This document shows, piece by piece, positions 50,866-59,491 of a stretch of 64,000 nt of DNA (position 1 is its first letter; each line of letters opens with the position of its first letter). Position numbers and translations under genes: made by a program. Source of the stretch: Ga0077555 sp031406575 (GTDB taxonomy: Bacteria > Pseudomonadota > Alphaproteobacteria > Rhizobiales > Hyphomicrobiaceae). The stretch lies in the NCBI GenBank assembly GCA_031406575.1, contig JANOHP010000124.1:1-64000 (forward strand), in the 5' to 3' direction. Under the pieces are notes generated by a model. It made no database searches, was not told the origin of the DNA, and was given only the letters and a program-made list of their open reading frames with translations.

Positions 50866-51858
50866 TCACGTCAGCGCGACGTTTGCCACCGACTCGGGCA
50901 GTTCCTCGCCGAAGCAGCGTTGGTAGAACTCGGCGACGAGGGGGCGCTCGAGATCGTCGCACTTGTTGATGAAGGTCAGCCGGAAGGCGAAGCCGACGGA
51001 GCCGAAGATCTCGGCGTTCTCGGCCCAGGTGATGACGGTGCGCGGGCTCATCACGGTCGACAGGTCGCCATTGATGAAGGCCGAACGCGTCAGATCGGCG
51101 ACGCGCACCATGTTGTTGACGACCTTTTTCTTGGCGTCGCTCTTGTTGTAGGACTTGGCCTTGGACAACACGATGCCGACCTCGTCGTCGTGCGGCAGAT
51201 AGTTGAGCGCGGCGACGATCGACCAGCGGTCCATCTGACCTTGGTTGATCTGCTGGGTGCCGTGGTAGAGGCCCGACGTGTCGCCCAGACCGATGGTGTT
51301 GGTCGTCGAGAACAGCCGGAACGCGGGATGCGGGCGGATCACCTTCGACTGATCGAGTAGCGTCAACTTGCCCGAAACTTCAAGTACGCGCTGGATCACG
51401 AACATGACGTCTGGCCGGCCGGCGTCATACTCGTCGAAGCACAGCGCGACGTTGTTCTGCAGCGCCCAGGGTAGGATGCCCTCGCGGAACTCGGTCACCT
51501 GCTTGCCGTCCTTCAGCACGATCGCATCCTTGCCGATGAGATCGATGCGCGAGACATGGCTGTCGAGGTTGACGCGCACGCACGGCCAATTGAGGCGGGC
51601 GGCGACCTGCTCGATGTGGGTCGATTTACCGGTGCCGTGGTAGCCCTGGATCATGACGCGGCGGTTGTGCTTGAACCCGGCCAGGATCGCCAGCGTCACC
51701 TCTTTGTTGAAGAGGTAGTCCGGGTCCAAATCAGGGACGTGGGAGTCCGCCTTGGCGTAGGCCGGCACTTCCAGGTCGGAATCAATTCCGAACACCTGGC
51801 GAACCGACACTTTCATTTCCGGCATGCCGGGAACCCCGGCTTCAGATGGCGCGCGCAT
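50866..51858 (-). CDS. cobS: Aerobic cobaltochelatase subunit CobS
   Basis: AAA-plus ATPase subunit that forms the ring with CobT. The 330-aa protein has Walker A GYHGTGKS (72-79), Walker B ALCFDEYDAG, sensor FSTTNTIGLGDTSG and the near-invariant CobS N-terminus VFGIDSDLEVPAYA. The ATG three codons or so before that could also start it; the upstream one is used. cobT normally follows directly; here DUF29 and Uma2 genes intervene. Confidence 0.96.
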   Translation of the reverse strand: MRAPSEAGVPGMPEMKVSVRQVFGIDSDLEVPAYAKADSHVPDLDPDYLFNKEVTLAILAGFKHNRRVMIQGYHGTGKSTHIEQVAARLNWPCVRVNLDSHVSRIDLIGKDAIVLKDGKQVTEFREGILPWALQNNVALCFDEYDAGRPDVMFVIQRVLEVSGKLTLLDQSKVIRPHPAFRLFSTTNTIGLGDTSGLYHGTQQINQGQMDRWSIVAALNYLPHDDEVGIVLSKAKSYNKSDAKKKVVNNMVRVADLTRSAFINGDLSTVMSPRTVITWAENAEIFGSVGFAFRLTFINKCDDLERPLVAEFYQRCFGEELPESVANVALT

Positions 51859-51942
51859 TCTCTGCTGATCCCGATCTAGTTGCCTCGCGGCGGGGCTGCC
51901 GCTCGAGAGGGCAGATGGCGCCGAATTTTATGATGAGGCAGA

Positions 51943-52569
51943 TCAGACCAGACCTGCCTGCTTGAGATAGTTATAGGCTTGGATGATCTCACGCAACTTC
52001 TCTTCCGACCCCGTATCGCCGCCGTTCGCATCGGGGTGGTGGCGCTTCACGAGTTCCTTGAAGCGCGCCTTGATCATCGATTTTCCCGCCGTTTCCGGCA
52101 GGTGCATTGCCTCGAGGGCCTTGCGCTCCAAAGACTTCAGCACGCGGCGTGGCGCATCGTCATCTGTTTTGGCTTTTTTACCGGCTCCACCCAGAAAATC
52201 GTGAGGATCGGACGTTTTGCGACCGAACCTGGAATGGCGCGGTTCGCCCGGAGGCGCCTCGTTCGGGGCTTGGGTACCGTTCTCGCCCAACTTCCACGTC
52301 GGCCGGTGACCCGTGAGCGCACTTTTCTGAAAGTCGGCGACCTCGTCGTCACTCATGCCTTGAAAATAGTTGTACGACGCGTTGAATTGCCGCACATGAT
52401 CGATACAAAAGACCAAGTAGTCGCCGTCTCGTCCACGGCCACGCGGGGCGCGATGTGCGCCGGGCGCACCGCAGCCCTTCCATTGGCATGCCTCCACGAT
52501 CGGAGGTTTCACCTCCGCCTTCCGGGATGCAATCCGGATGCTGTCGAAATATTTCGAGTCGAGCTTCAT
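51943..52569 (-). CDS. J-domain protein with C-terminal J domain
   Basis: A 208-aa alphaproteobacterial DnaJ-like cochaperone. The N-terminus MKLDSKYFDSIRI and CQWKGCGAPGAHRAPRGRG are family-conserved and may bind metal through the Cys pair. The J domain is at the C-terminus (about 150-208) with HPD at 178-180, intact for Hsp70 stimulation. It is divergent from bolA, as in many Hyphomicrobiales. Upstream in-frame ATG codons are possible but not conserved. Confidence 0.9.
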   Translation of the reverse strand: MKLDSKYFDSIRIASRKAEVKPPIVEACQWKGCGAPGAHRAPRGRGRDGDYLVFCIDHVRQFNASYNYFQGMSDDEVADFQKSALTGHRPTWKLGENGTQAPNEAPPGEPRHSRFGRKTSDPHDFLGGAGKKAKTDDDAPRRVLKSLERKALEAMHLPETAGKSMIKARFKELVKRHHPDANGGDTGSEEKLREIIQAYNYLKQAGLV

Positions 52570-52725
52570 CGTGGGCCGAGTATGATCCATTGGGACGGCC
52601 CGATACAAGGATACCGTCGCACCTCGTCGAGCCGGTCTGACTGCCATTTGCGGTCTCGTTGCGACCAGCCCTACCACAAACGCCTGCCGAGTGAAATTTG
52701 GCATGCTGAACGTAAAGAGATTGGC

Positions 52726-53001
52726 ATGAGCCTAGAGCAGAGCATGCGCGAGACCCTGATGATAGCCCTCGAGCCGACGCGGCTCGACGTGGTCAACGAG
52801 TCGCATCTGCACGCGCGTCATGCGGGCTCCCCTGGCACGGGCGAGAGCCACTTCCGGTTGCTCGTCGTTTCCGGGTTGTTCGAGGGACGCAGCCGGTTGG
52901 AGCGTCATCGCATGGTCAATGAAGCGTTGGCCGACTTCCTGAAAAACAAAATTCACGCGCTCGCCATCAAGGCCTTTGCGCCGGGTGAGCCCATTCGCTG
53001 A
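52726..53001 (+). CDS. BolA family transcriptional regulator/iron-sulfur chaperone
   Basis: A 91-aa class II KH-fold protein. LEPTRLDVVNESHLHARH (with the two metal-associated His), GESHFRLLVVSGLFEGRSRLERHRMVNEAL and HALAIKAFAPGE are BolA signatures. BolA partners with monothiol glutaredoxins in Fe-S trafficking. AAAGAGA precedes the ATG. Divergent from the J-domain gene. Confidence 0.93.
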   Translation: MSLEQSMRETLMIALEPTRLDVVNESHLHARHAGSPGTGESHFRLLVVSGLFEGRSRLERHRMVNEALADFLKNKIHALAIKAFAPGEPIR

Positions 53002-53048
53002 ACCCAATTCTGGAACCGAGCACAGGCGACACGAGGGGATTGACCGCC

Positions 53049-53786
53049 ATGGACGAGCATCGCATTGAAGCCGCCGCCGGGCGCCTCGTCGCCGCTCGTC
53101 GCGCGGGCCAGCGGGTGCAATTGTCGCCCGAGGAGACCCCGCGCGACTTCACCGAAGGCTTTGCGCTCCAAGACGCGGTCGTTGCTCAATTGGGGCAGCG
53201 CCCGATTGGTTGGAAACTTCTGGTGCCGGACGGCACGGTCGTGTTCGCGCCGATCCTGGCCTCCGATGAAGTGCCGGTGGGCGGGACGTGGCGCGTGCAT
53301 GGCGGACAGCCAGCGGGCATCGAAGTGGAGATTGCCTTCCGCATGGGCGCCACCGTGCCCGCCACCGCGACCCTCGAGCAGGTGCTCGACGCTGTCGCTT
53401 CGGCCCATGTCGTATTCGAACTCTGCCAGAGTCGCCTCGCCGACCCCGCCAATGTGCCACGTCACGTCGGCCTTGCCGACAGCGTCTCGAATGCGGGAGT
53501 CGTGGTCGGGGACGCCATCCCCGGTTGGCGCAAGAAAGACATGCGCCAAATCCCCGGTCGGCTGAACGTGGACGGCAAAGTTCACATGGAAGGCAAGAGC
53601 GTCGACCCCGTGCACATCCTCTCACTTGTGCCGGCCGCGCTGGCCAGCCGTGGCAAGAAACTCGAGGCCGGTCAGGTTATCATCACGGGTAGCCTCGTCG
53701 GCATGAATTGGCTCGACGGTAGTCACGACCTCGAAGGCGTCATCGAGGGCTGCGGTCGCGTGGCGTGTCGCTTGGAGGCGGTCTAG
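53049..53786 (+). CDS. 2-keto-4-pentenoate hydratase family protein
   Basis: A 245-aa FAH-superfamily hydratase/decarboxylase (MhpD/DmpE type). GFALQDAVVAQLGQRPIGWKL, GIEVEIAFRMG (metal E-x-E), HVVFELCQSRLAD, GDAIPGW and AGQVIITGSLVGM match, including the final GSL loop. Likely hydrates a 2-hydroxydienoate; no meta-cleavage genes adjoin. A TTG at 53040 could add three codons. Confidence 0.88.
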   Translation: MDEHRIEAAAGRLVAARRAGQRVQLSPEETPRDFTEGFALQDAVVAQLGQRPIGWKLLVPDGTVVFAPILASDEVPVGGTWRVHGGQPAGIEVEIAFRMGATVPATATLEQVLDAVASAHVVFELCQSRLADPANVPRHVGLADSVSNAGVVVGDAIPGWRKKDMRQIPGRLNVDGKVHMEGKSVDPVHILSLVPAALASRGKKLEAGQVIITGSLVGMNWLDGSHDLEGVIEGCGRVACRLEAV

Positions 53787-53932
53787 GAATCGTTGACCAC
53801 GCGGGTTTCGTGGAAGGCACGGTGACGACAACCGAGGCGAGAGTGAAGGCGCTGGATTGAGAAAGTCGAAATCGCGCCATTGCTTCGTCGATCGAGCAGG
53901 CGCCAACCAGAGCGCCCGCCCGTTAATCATGC

Positions 53933-54166
53933 TTACCGCTTGTTCGTCTGCTGCCAGATCGCATAGGCGGTGGTGACCAGGGCTGTCAGGATCATGGTGC
54001 CGAGGATGTCGGGGCGTTGGATGAGGTTCAGCCACATGTTGATGCCGATCCAATAGCCGCCGCGCGACGTGAGCAGGCTGTTGGTCACCACGATGATGAA
54101 GACGACGGCCATCGTCAGGCCCGTCGCGATGGCGACGTCGGTGAGTTTCTTGGTCAGTGGCGACAT
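53933..54166 (-). CDS. Small two-helix membrane protein, unknown function
   Basis: A 77-aa protein: short basic N-terminus, helix 1 (about 12-30, ATGLTMAVVFIIVVTNSLL), loop RGGYWIGINMW, and helix 2 (about 52-70). No family assigned, though short proteins of this shape occur in other alphaproteobacteria. Start at the ATG following a GGGGAT sequence; the longer frame is not convincing. Confidence 0.6.
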   Translation of the reverse strand: MSPLTKKLTDVAIATGLTMAVVFIIVVTNSLLTSRGGYWIGINMWLNLIQRPDILGTMILTALVTTAYAIWQQTNKR

Positions 54167-54343
54167 GGTGCAAATCCCCGTTCCGTGTTCGCTTTCCCGC
54201 GATGAGCCCGAGAAAGTGAACGAGGTCTTAATATGATTCGCTCCCGTTCGGCGGCGAGCGCCGCACGGAGTCAAGCTGCTGTGGCGATTAATGCACAGTG
54301 CCCTGAGGGTGAAATCCAGCGATTCGCGGGTGCTTGGCCCACC

Positions 54344-54592
54344 TCAGTAGGTGAGTGCTGCCTTGATGGCGACCAGTTCCACGCGCCCATCCGCATACTC
54401 CTCATAGGAGTGTCCTGACCGGCGATACCAGTAGCGGCTGTTGGATTCGTCGGGTTCGAGCTTGTGCAGGCAGGCGTGCAGCCAGCACGCTGTTGCATCC
54501 CCTTCATGCTTCTGCACGATCGCATGGGCAGCATCCCAATTCCCGGCCACGGCCGCTTCGGCTGCGGCAATCAAGTCGTCGCGGAGCACCAT
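54344..54592 (-). CDS. Conserved hypothetical protein downstream of queC
   Basis: An 82-aa protein: helical N-terminus RDDLIAAAEAAVAGNWDAAHAIVQKHEGD, then the motif ACWLHACLHKLEPDESNSRYWYRRSG. This last motif (H-x-LE-D-x3-YWYRRAG) occurs in a broad uncharacterised family. It overlaps the queC 3' end by 22 nt and its ATG abuts GGAGGA, so translation is probably coupled; a GTG one codon later would have better spacing. Confidence 0.7.
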   Translation of the reverse strand: MVLRDDLIAAAEAAVAGNWDAAHAIVQKHEGDATACWLHACLHKLEPDESNSRYWYRRSGHSYEEYADGRVELVAIKAALTY

Positions 54593-55275
54593 TCCTCCCA
54601 TCCCTTCTGTCGAAGTGTGCAGGCGGGGCAGGTGGCGCACCCGTAGCCCCAGGCATGGCGCGCACCACGGCCGCCCAGATAACACGACACCGTCTGCTCG
54701 AGAATGAGATCGACAAGGGGCGTGCCGCCTAGCTGTTCCGCCATGGCCCAGGTCTCGGCTTTGGTCTTCCACATCAGCGGCGTCTCGATCGTGTAGGGCC
54801 GATCCATGCCCAGCGCGAGCGACTTGGCCAACGTCTGCAACGTCTCGTCGCGGCAATCGGGGTAGCCCGAATAATCCGTCTCACACATGCCGCCGATCAG
54901 GACGGTGATCCCGCGCCGCCAAGCCAATGCAGCCGCATAGGCGAAGAACAGCAGGTTGCGGCCGGGCACGAATGTGTTCGGCAGGCCAGTCGCACTCACC
55001 TCGAAGGCGACGTCGCGCGTCAGGCTGGTTTCACTGATCGCGCCGAGCGTGGGCAACGCCAGCAGATGATCGGCGCCCAGGCGCATGGCCCAGCGTGCGC
55101 CGAAGGAGGGGAGCGACTTCAGCACCTCGACCCGCTGCTGCAACTCGTGCCGGTGCCGCTGCCCATAATCGAACCCGACCGTCTCGACTTGGTTGTAGCG
55201 CTCGAGCGCCCAGGCGAGGCAGACGGTCGAATCTTGGCCGCCTGAAAAAAGAACGAGCGCGCGGGTGTTCGCCAT
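54571..55275 (-). CDS. queC: 7-cyano-7-deazaguanine synthase
   Basis: Converts 7-carboxy-7-deazaguanine to preQ0 with ATP and ammonia in queuosine synthesis. The 234-aa protein has the PP-loop SGGQDS (11-16), FDYGQRH and NTFVPGRNLLF. The zinc site C198, C213, C216 and C219 (GCATCPACTLR) is complete. queD/queE are not adjacent. recO lies 45 nt upstream on the same strand. Confidence 0.96.
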   Translation of the reverse strand: MANTRALVLFSGGQDSTVCLAWALERYNQVETVGFDYGQRHRHELQQRVEVLKSLPSFGARWAMRLGADHLLALPTLGAISETSLTRDVAFEVSATGLPNTFVPGRNLLFFAYAAALAWRRGITVLIGGMCETDYSGYPDCRDETLQTLAKSLALGMDRPYTIETPLMWKTKAETWAMAEQLGGTPLVDLILEQTVSCYLGGRGARHAWGYGCATCPACTLRQKGWEEWCSATT

Positions 55276-55320
55276 CGGCTTGGTCGACTCCGGTGTTGGA
55301 AGAGAGGGTTATTACGTGGT

Positions 55321-56046
55321 TCAGCGCTTGGTGGCGATCCCAGACACCATCCGGCCACGTACCTCGGGAAGGGTCATCTCACGTGGATGAAAAACCCGCG
55401 ACTCCAGAAAATGCCCCGTCAGCCGAAAACCGTTGTCGATGTCGTCGGGGCCGGTGATGCCACCCTGTCGACCGATGAGAAAGCCCGGCAACGGCAGGAG
55501 TCGATCCCGATAGGGCTCACCGGCAGAGGCCGAAACCGCGCGGCCCGACTTCGGCGAGACCCACACGAGGTTGTCGTTGGTGCCGGTCGCCGCACAATGG
55601 GAAAGGTCGAGGCCGAACCCCAAATCCGTCAGCAACGCCATTTCCCAGCGCACCATCAGCGCCGGCCACACGGACGCATCGTCGAGAAACCCCAGCACGA
55701 AGAGGGTGATCTCGTAGAGGTTGGAATGGGGGTCACGCTCCGGCAACAGCCGGGTGAGCATCGCCATCGAGGACAGGGCCGCGAGCGCTGCACCGTCGTG
55801 CATGAGCTCGCCGCCGAACCCTCGTCGCAGTTCCAACGTGAAAAACCCCAGATGCTCGGCCAACCGCGCCTTCCAGGTGACGTCGACGTGATTTCCGGTC
55901 TGCAGCACCGGCCGTAGGCGTCGCGAGCGGCCCCCATGCACCAGACCAACGCAGCGCCCATGCGTTCGCGTAAAAATTTCGACCACGGCAGCGGTTTCGC
56001 CCTGAGCGCGTACCGAGAGGATGATGCCTTCGTCCGTCCAGTCCAT
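55321..56046 (-). CDS. recO: DNA repair protein RecO
   Basis: Recombination mediator that loads RecA with RecF/RecR. The 241-aa protein has the N-terminal OB fold (DWTDEGIILSVRAQGETAAVVEIFTRTHGRCVGLVHGG) and the helical middle FVLGFLDDASVWPALMVRWEMALLTDLGFGLDL. VWVSPKSGRAVS follows. The usual zinc-finger cysteines are absent apart from one Cys, common in alphaproteobacteria. It follows the era gene in the conserved cluster, with a small protein gene between. Confidence 0.94.
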   Translation of the reverse strand: MDWTDEGIILSVRAQGETAAVVEIFTRTHGRCVGLVHGGRSRRLRPVLQTGNHVDVTWKARLAEHLGFFTLELRRGFGGELMHDGAALAALSSMAMLTRLLPERDPHSNLYEITLFVLGFLDDASVWPALMVRWEMALLTDLGFGLDLSHCAATGTNDNLVWVSPKSGRAVSASAGEPYRDRLLPLPGFLIGRQGGITGPDDIDNGFRLTGHFLESRVFHPREMTLPEVRGRMVSGIATKR

Positions 56047-56094
56047 GACCTGCGTTTCTGGCCCGCGCGTTGTCGTGCGTTCGGTGCCGGGCGT

Positions 56095-56469
56095 TCAAGT
56101 TTCCAGCGGGTTGCCGCGCGTGCCGGGCTTGGGTGGCGTCGTGCCGGGCACTTGCCGGATCGTGCAGGGCTGACCGGTCACGGCACAGGAGTGCATGCCC
56201 GCCGCCGACTTCGTGCAGAACACGCGGCGGTTTTCAGCGAGTTGCCACCGGGTGAAGGTCTGGCCATGTAGTCCGGCTTTCGATATCCATGCCGCCATCG
56301 CCTTGCGCCGCGCCCCTATCTCCGAGGTCGGATCCTCGCCGACGACGTTGATGGCTGACTGGCATTGCCGCACGGCGGCCTGCGTGGGTGAGAGGCATGC
56401 GGCCGTTCCCGAGCCGATCCCGATGATCACGCCCAAGGCATACCGGACATACGGCCAGGCCATCGCCAT
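56095..56469 (-). CDS. Hypothetical exported Cys-containing protein
   Basis: A 124-aa protein with a hydrophobic signal or anchor (residues 8-32, ending TQAA). The mature part has ARRKAMAAWISKAGLHGQTFTRWQLAENRRVFCTK and several Cys (RQCQ, FCTK, SCAV, PCTI) that may form disulfides. No named family recognised. Its stop lies 49 nt before recO and its start 3 nt after the era stop, so it belongs to the pdxJ-to-recO operon. Confidence 0.65.
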   Translation of the reverse strand: MAMAWPYVRYALGVIIGIGSGTAACLSPTQAAVRQCQSAINVVGEDPTSEIGARRKAMAAWISKAGLHGQTFTRWQLAENRRVFCTKSAAGMHSCAVTGQPCTIRQVPGTTPPKPGTRGNPLET

Positions 56470-56472
56470 GCG

Positions 56473-57426
56473 TCACTCCTTCGGAAAGTCGAGTCCCATT
56501 TCCCGGTACCGTTCGGGATCATTTTCCCAATTCTCGCGCACCTTGACGAAAATGAAGAGGTGCACCGCCCGCTCGAACATGCGCGCCAGTTCAGCCCGCG
56601 ATTCGGACGAAATTTGTTTGACGGTCTGCCCGCCCTCTCCCAGCACGATGCGCTTTTGGCTGTCGCGCTCCACGTACACCGTCTGTTCGATGCGCACACT
56701 GCCGTCGCGCAGTTCCTTGAAGGCGGTGGTCTCGACGGTGGTCTGGTAGGGCAGCTCGTCGTGCAGCAGATGATAAATGCGCTCGCGTGTCACTTCCGCC
56801 GCCGTCGTGCGTTCGGTGGCGTCCGTGATCTCATCCTCGGGATAGTGCCAGGGACCGACCGGAACATGCGTCGCCAACCATGTCCGCAACGCCGCCACAC
56901 CGCTGCCGCCCTCGGCCGAAATCATGAACGTGTTGGTGAACGCCAGGCGCTCGTGGATCTTGGCCGCCAGCGCGAGCAGCGCCTCTTTCTTGGTCAGTTT
57001 ATCGACCTTGTTGAGCACCAGCACGCGTGGGCTCGTCAGCGGTGCAAGTCGCTCGAGGATGGACGTGGCTTCCGCGTCGAGGCCCTTTGCCGCATCGATG
57101 ACGAGGGCAACGACATCGGCATCGGCCGCCGCGCCGGCCGCTGCCTCCACCATCGCCCGATCGAGACGGCGCTTGGGTGCGAACAAGCCCGGCGTGTCGA
57201 TGAAGACCAACTGCGAGGGGCCTTCCATGGCGATGCCGCGCACCGGAACACGCGTCGTCTGGACCTTGCGCGACACGATGGCGATCTTGGTGCCGACGAG
57301 GGCGTTGACCAACGTCGACTTGCCGGCGTTGGGCGCTCCGACGATGGCGATGAAGCCGCATCGATGCGGGGGCCCGCCAGCGTCACCGGGGCCCGTCGAT
57401 GCGTCTTCTTTCGCGCGATCAACCAC
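56473..57426 (-). CDS. era: GTPase Era
   Basis: Essential GTPase for 16S rRNA maturation and 30S assembly. The 317-aa protein has the P-loop GAPNAGKS (30-37), DTPG in VFIDTPGLF, NKVD and the C-terminal KH domain with RIVLGEGGQTVKQI. The start is a GTG, 7 nt after GGAGG, overlapping the rnc stop by 8 nt; family numbering fits it. An in-frame ATG 49 codons further upstream lies within rnc and is rejected. Confidence 0.96.
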   Translation of the reverse strand: MVDRAKEDASTGPGDAGGPPHRCGFIAIVGAPNAGKSTLVNALVGTKIAIVSRKVQTTRVPVRGIAMEGPSQLVFIDTPGLFAPKRRLDRAMVEAAAGAAADADVVALVIDAAKGLDAEATSILERLAPLTSPRVLVLNKVDKLTKKEALLALAAKIHERLAFTNTFMISAEGGSGVAALRTWLATHVPVGPWHYPEDEITDATERTTAAEVTRERIYHLLHDELPYQTTVETTAFKELRDGSVRIEQTVYVERDSQKRIVLGEGGQTVKQISSESRAELARMFERAVHLFIFVKVRENWENDPERYREMGLDFPKE

Positions 57427-58123
57427 TCGAGATCCTCCATACACCCTCGCGGGCAAGCAGCGCTGTGGCTGCGTTTTGCTCGGCGGCCCGCTTGCTGGCA
57501 CCCACACCGCGGATCGGCGCGCGCCCCGCGATACGCACTTCGGTGGTGAAGACCGGGGCGTGATCGAGCCCACTGCGGTTGATCTGCACGTATTCGGGCA
57601 GGGCCAAACCCTGGCCTTGCGCCCATTCCTGCAGGGCCGACTTGGCGTCCGTCACGCTCTCGGGCATCGCCTCGAGCATCGGTTGCCAATGTCGGCGCAC
57701 GACGTCTTTGACGACACTATAGCCGCCTTCGAGGAAAATTGCCGCCAATAGAGCTTCGACGGCATCGGCCAGGATCGTATCCTTGTTGCGGCCGCCACTG
57801 TCTTCCTCGGAAGACGATACCTTGAGCGCCGATCCCAACTGCAACGCCCGTCCGACTTTGGCGCACGTCTCGCGCCGCACCAGCCGGTTGAATCGCCGCG
57901 CCAGCACGCCTTCTGGGGCGGTCGGCTCCCGCTCGATCAGCAGTTCGGCAATGGTCAAGCCGAGAACACGGTCGCCGAGAAACTCGAGCCGTTCGTTGTC
58001 GTCGGGTAAACTGCGTTCTGTGCGGGTGCTCGCGTGGGTGAGCGCGCGTTCGAGTGTCGCGCGGTCTTGGAACGTGTAACCCAGTGCAGTCTCGAGTGCT
58101 TTGGTCGAACGTGCCCGAGCCAA
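57419..58123 (-). CDS. rnc: Ribonuclease III
   Basis: Double-strand-specific endonuclease for rRNA precursor and mRNA processing. The 234-aa protein has the signature NERLEFLGDRVLG (from residue 43) and the second metal site DAVEALLAAIFLEGG. The dsRNA-binding domain is at about 157-228. The start appears to be TTG: AAGGAGG lies 7 nt upstream and 11 nt separate it from the lepB stop. Longer starts overlap lepB. Confidence 0.94.
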   Translation of the reverse strand: MARARSTKALETALGYTFQDRATLERALTHASTRTERSLPDDNERLEFLGDRVLGLTIAELLIEREPTAPEGVLARRFNRLVRRETCAKVGRALQLGSALKVSSSEEDSGGRNKDTILADAVEALLAAIFLEGGYSVVKDVVRRHWQPMLEAMPESVTDAKSALQEWAQGQGLALPEYVQINRSGLDHAPVFTTEVRIAGRAPIRGVGASKRAAEQNAATALLAREGVWRISSG

Positions 58124-58134
58124 AACGGCCCTCC

Positions 58135-58929
58135 TTATCTGACAATCCGTCCGATGCGAGTCCACCGCGTGTCGATCGGCCAGCGCCAAGGGCGCCAGAG
58201 CGACGCTGCGGGATCATCGGACGCAACCGAGAAGAATATGATATCGGCCCGACCCACGAGGTTTTCAAAGGGCACGAAACCGACGCCGCCGAGCTTCTGC
58301 GGTACTCGACTGTCGAGGGAATTGTCCCGATTGTCGCCCATCATGAAAAACTGGGCGGGGGGAACCTTGAAAATTTCCGTGTTGTCCGACGGCCCATTGG
58401 GTTCGGCATCGAGCACATGGTATTTTACGCCGTTGGGCAGCGTCTCCTCGTAGCGTGTGATGCTGCGCGGGCGGCCATAGTCGTCGATGCCCACGAAGCG
58501 ATCGACGGGGGTGCGGGGAATTTCCTGCCAAGTGGTCGTCCCGGCTTCCTTGATGAATAGAGCACCGTTGCGCATCTGCACTTCGTCGCCGGGCAGACCG
58601 ATCAGCCGCTTGATGTAGTCGGTCGAATTGTCCCTGGGCAGCTTGAAGACGATAACGTCGCCGCGCTTGGGTTGGCTGGCGAAAGCACGACCCGAAAACA
58701 GATTGGCGCCGAAAGGAAACGTATAGCGGCTGTAGCCATACGCGAGCTTGGAGACGAACAGATAGTCGCCGATCAGCAGGGTCGATTGCATCGAACCGGA
58801 CGGGATATTGAACGGCTGATACAAGAAGACGCGCACGACGAAGGCGATGAGGAGCGCATGAACGAAGATCGTGACGACTTCGCGCAGACCACCGTCTTTG
58901 GACTTGGTCGTCCCCGATCCGATCCGCAT
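58135..58929 (-). CDS. lepB: Signal peptidase I
   Basis: Cleaves signal peptides at the periplasmic face of the inner membrane. The 264-aa protein has one membrane segment (about 18-37), catalytic Ser46 in PSGSM and catalytic Lys107 in STDYIKRLIGLPGD. The late GDNRDNSLDSR motif (box E) is also present. It sits in the conserved acpS-lepB-rnc-era order, with rnc 11 nt downstream. Confidence 0.96.
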   Translation of the reverse strand: MRIGSGTTKSKDGGLREVVTIFVHALLIAFVVRVFLYQPFNIPSGSMQSTLLIGDYLFVSKLAYGYSRYTFPFGANLFSGRAFASQPKRGDVIVFKLPRDNSTDYIKRLIGLPGDEVQMRNGALFIKEAGTTTWQEIPRTPVDRFVGIDDYGRPRSITRYEETLPNGVKYHVLDAEPNGPSDNTEIFKVPPAQFFMMGDNRDNSLDSRVPQKLGGVGFVPFENLVGRADIIFFSVASDDPAASLWRPWRWPIDTRWTRIGRIVR

Positions 58930-59077
58930 TCAGGTCTTTCCTGGCCTCGGCGCCACCGAGGCGCAGGCTTGAACAGCCGCCCCTATAGCCGTTCCGTGCC
59001 ATCTGGGCAATTGCCGTGCCCCATCAGTCGCGCAGTCGCCGTGCCGCAGGGGGCGATGCCGACGAGCCGTATGGCAG

Positions 59078-59491
59078 TCATCGGGGTGGATCCTTGCGGG
59101 GAATGGCCGAGATGATCACGATGGCCTGCGCCATTGGATATTCATCGGTTATCGTCAAATCGATGCGCGCATCGTGGCCCGGAGGCGTGATGCGCGCGAG
59201 ATGTGCGGCCGCTCCTCCCGTCAGCACCAGCGTCGGCCGGCCGGAGGTCAGATTGACCACGCCCATATCGCGCCAATAAACGCCTTGCCTGAGCCCGGTG
59301 CCGAGCGCTTTGGAACAGGCCTCTTTTGCGGCGAATCGTTTGGCATAAGACGCGGCCCTCTCGGCCCGGCGGTCGGATTTGGCGCGCTCTGTCGGTGTGA
59401 AGATGCGATCGAGAAAGCGGTCGCCGAAGCGCTCGAGCGTCGCCGCAATCCGCCGAATGTCGGTGATGTCGTTGCCGATGCCGAGGATCAC
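59078..59491 (-). CDS. acpS: Holo-[acyl-carrier-protein] synthase
   Basis: Transfers phosphopantetheine from CoA to acyl carrier protein. The 137-aa protein has GIGNDITDIRRI (Mg-binding Asp) and YAKRFAAKEACSKALGTG (second metal Glu). The start is a GTG overlapping the pdxJ stop (GTGA), a coupling common in alphaproteobacteria. The open frame upstream runs inside pdxJ. Confidence 0.95.
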   Translation of the reverse strand: MILGIGNDITDIRRIAATLERFGDRFLDRIFTPTERAKSDRRAERAASYAKRFAAKEACSKALGTGLRQGVYWRDMGVVNLTSGRPTLVLTGGAAAHLARITPPGHDARIDLTITDEYPMAQAIVIISAIPRKDPPR

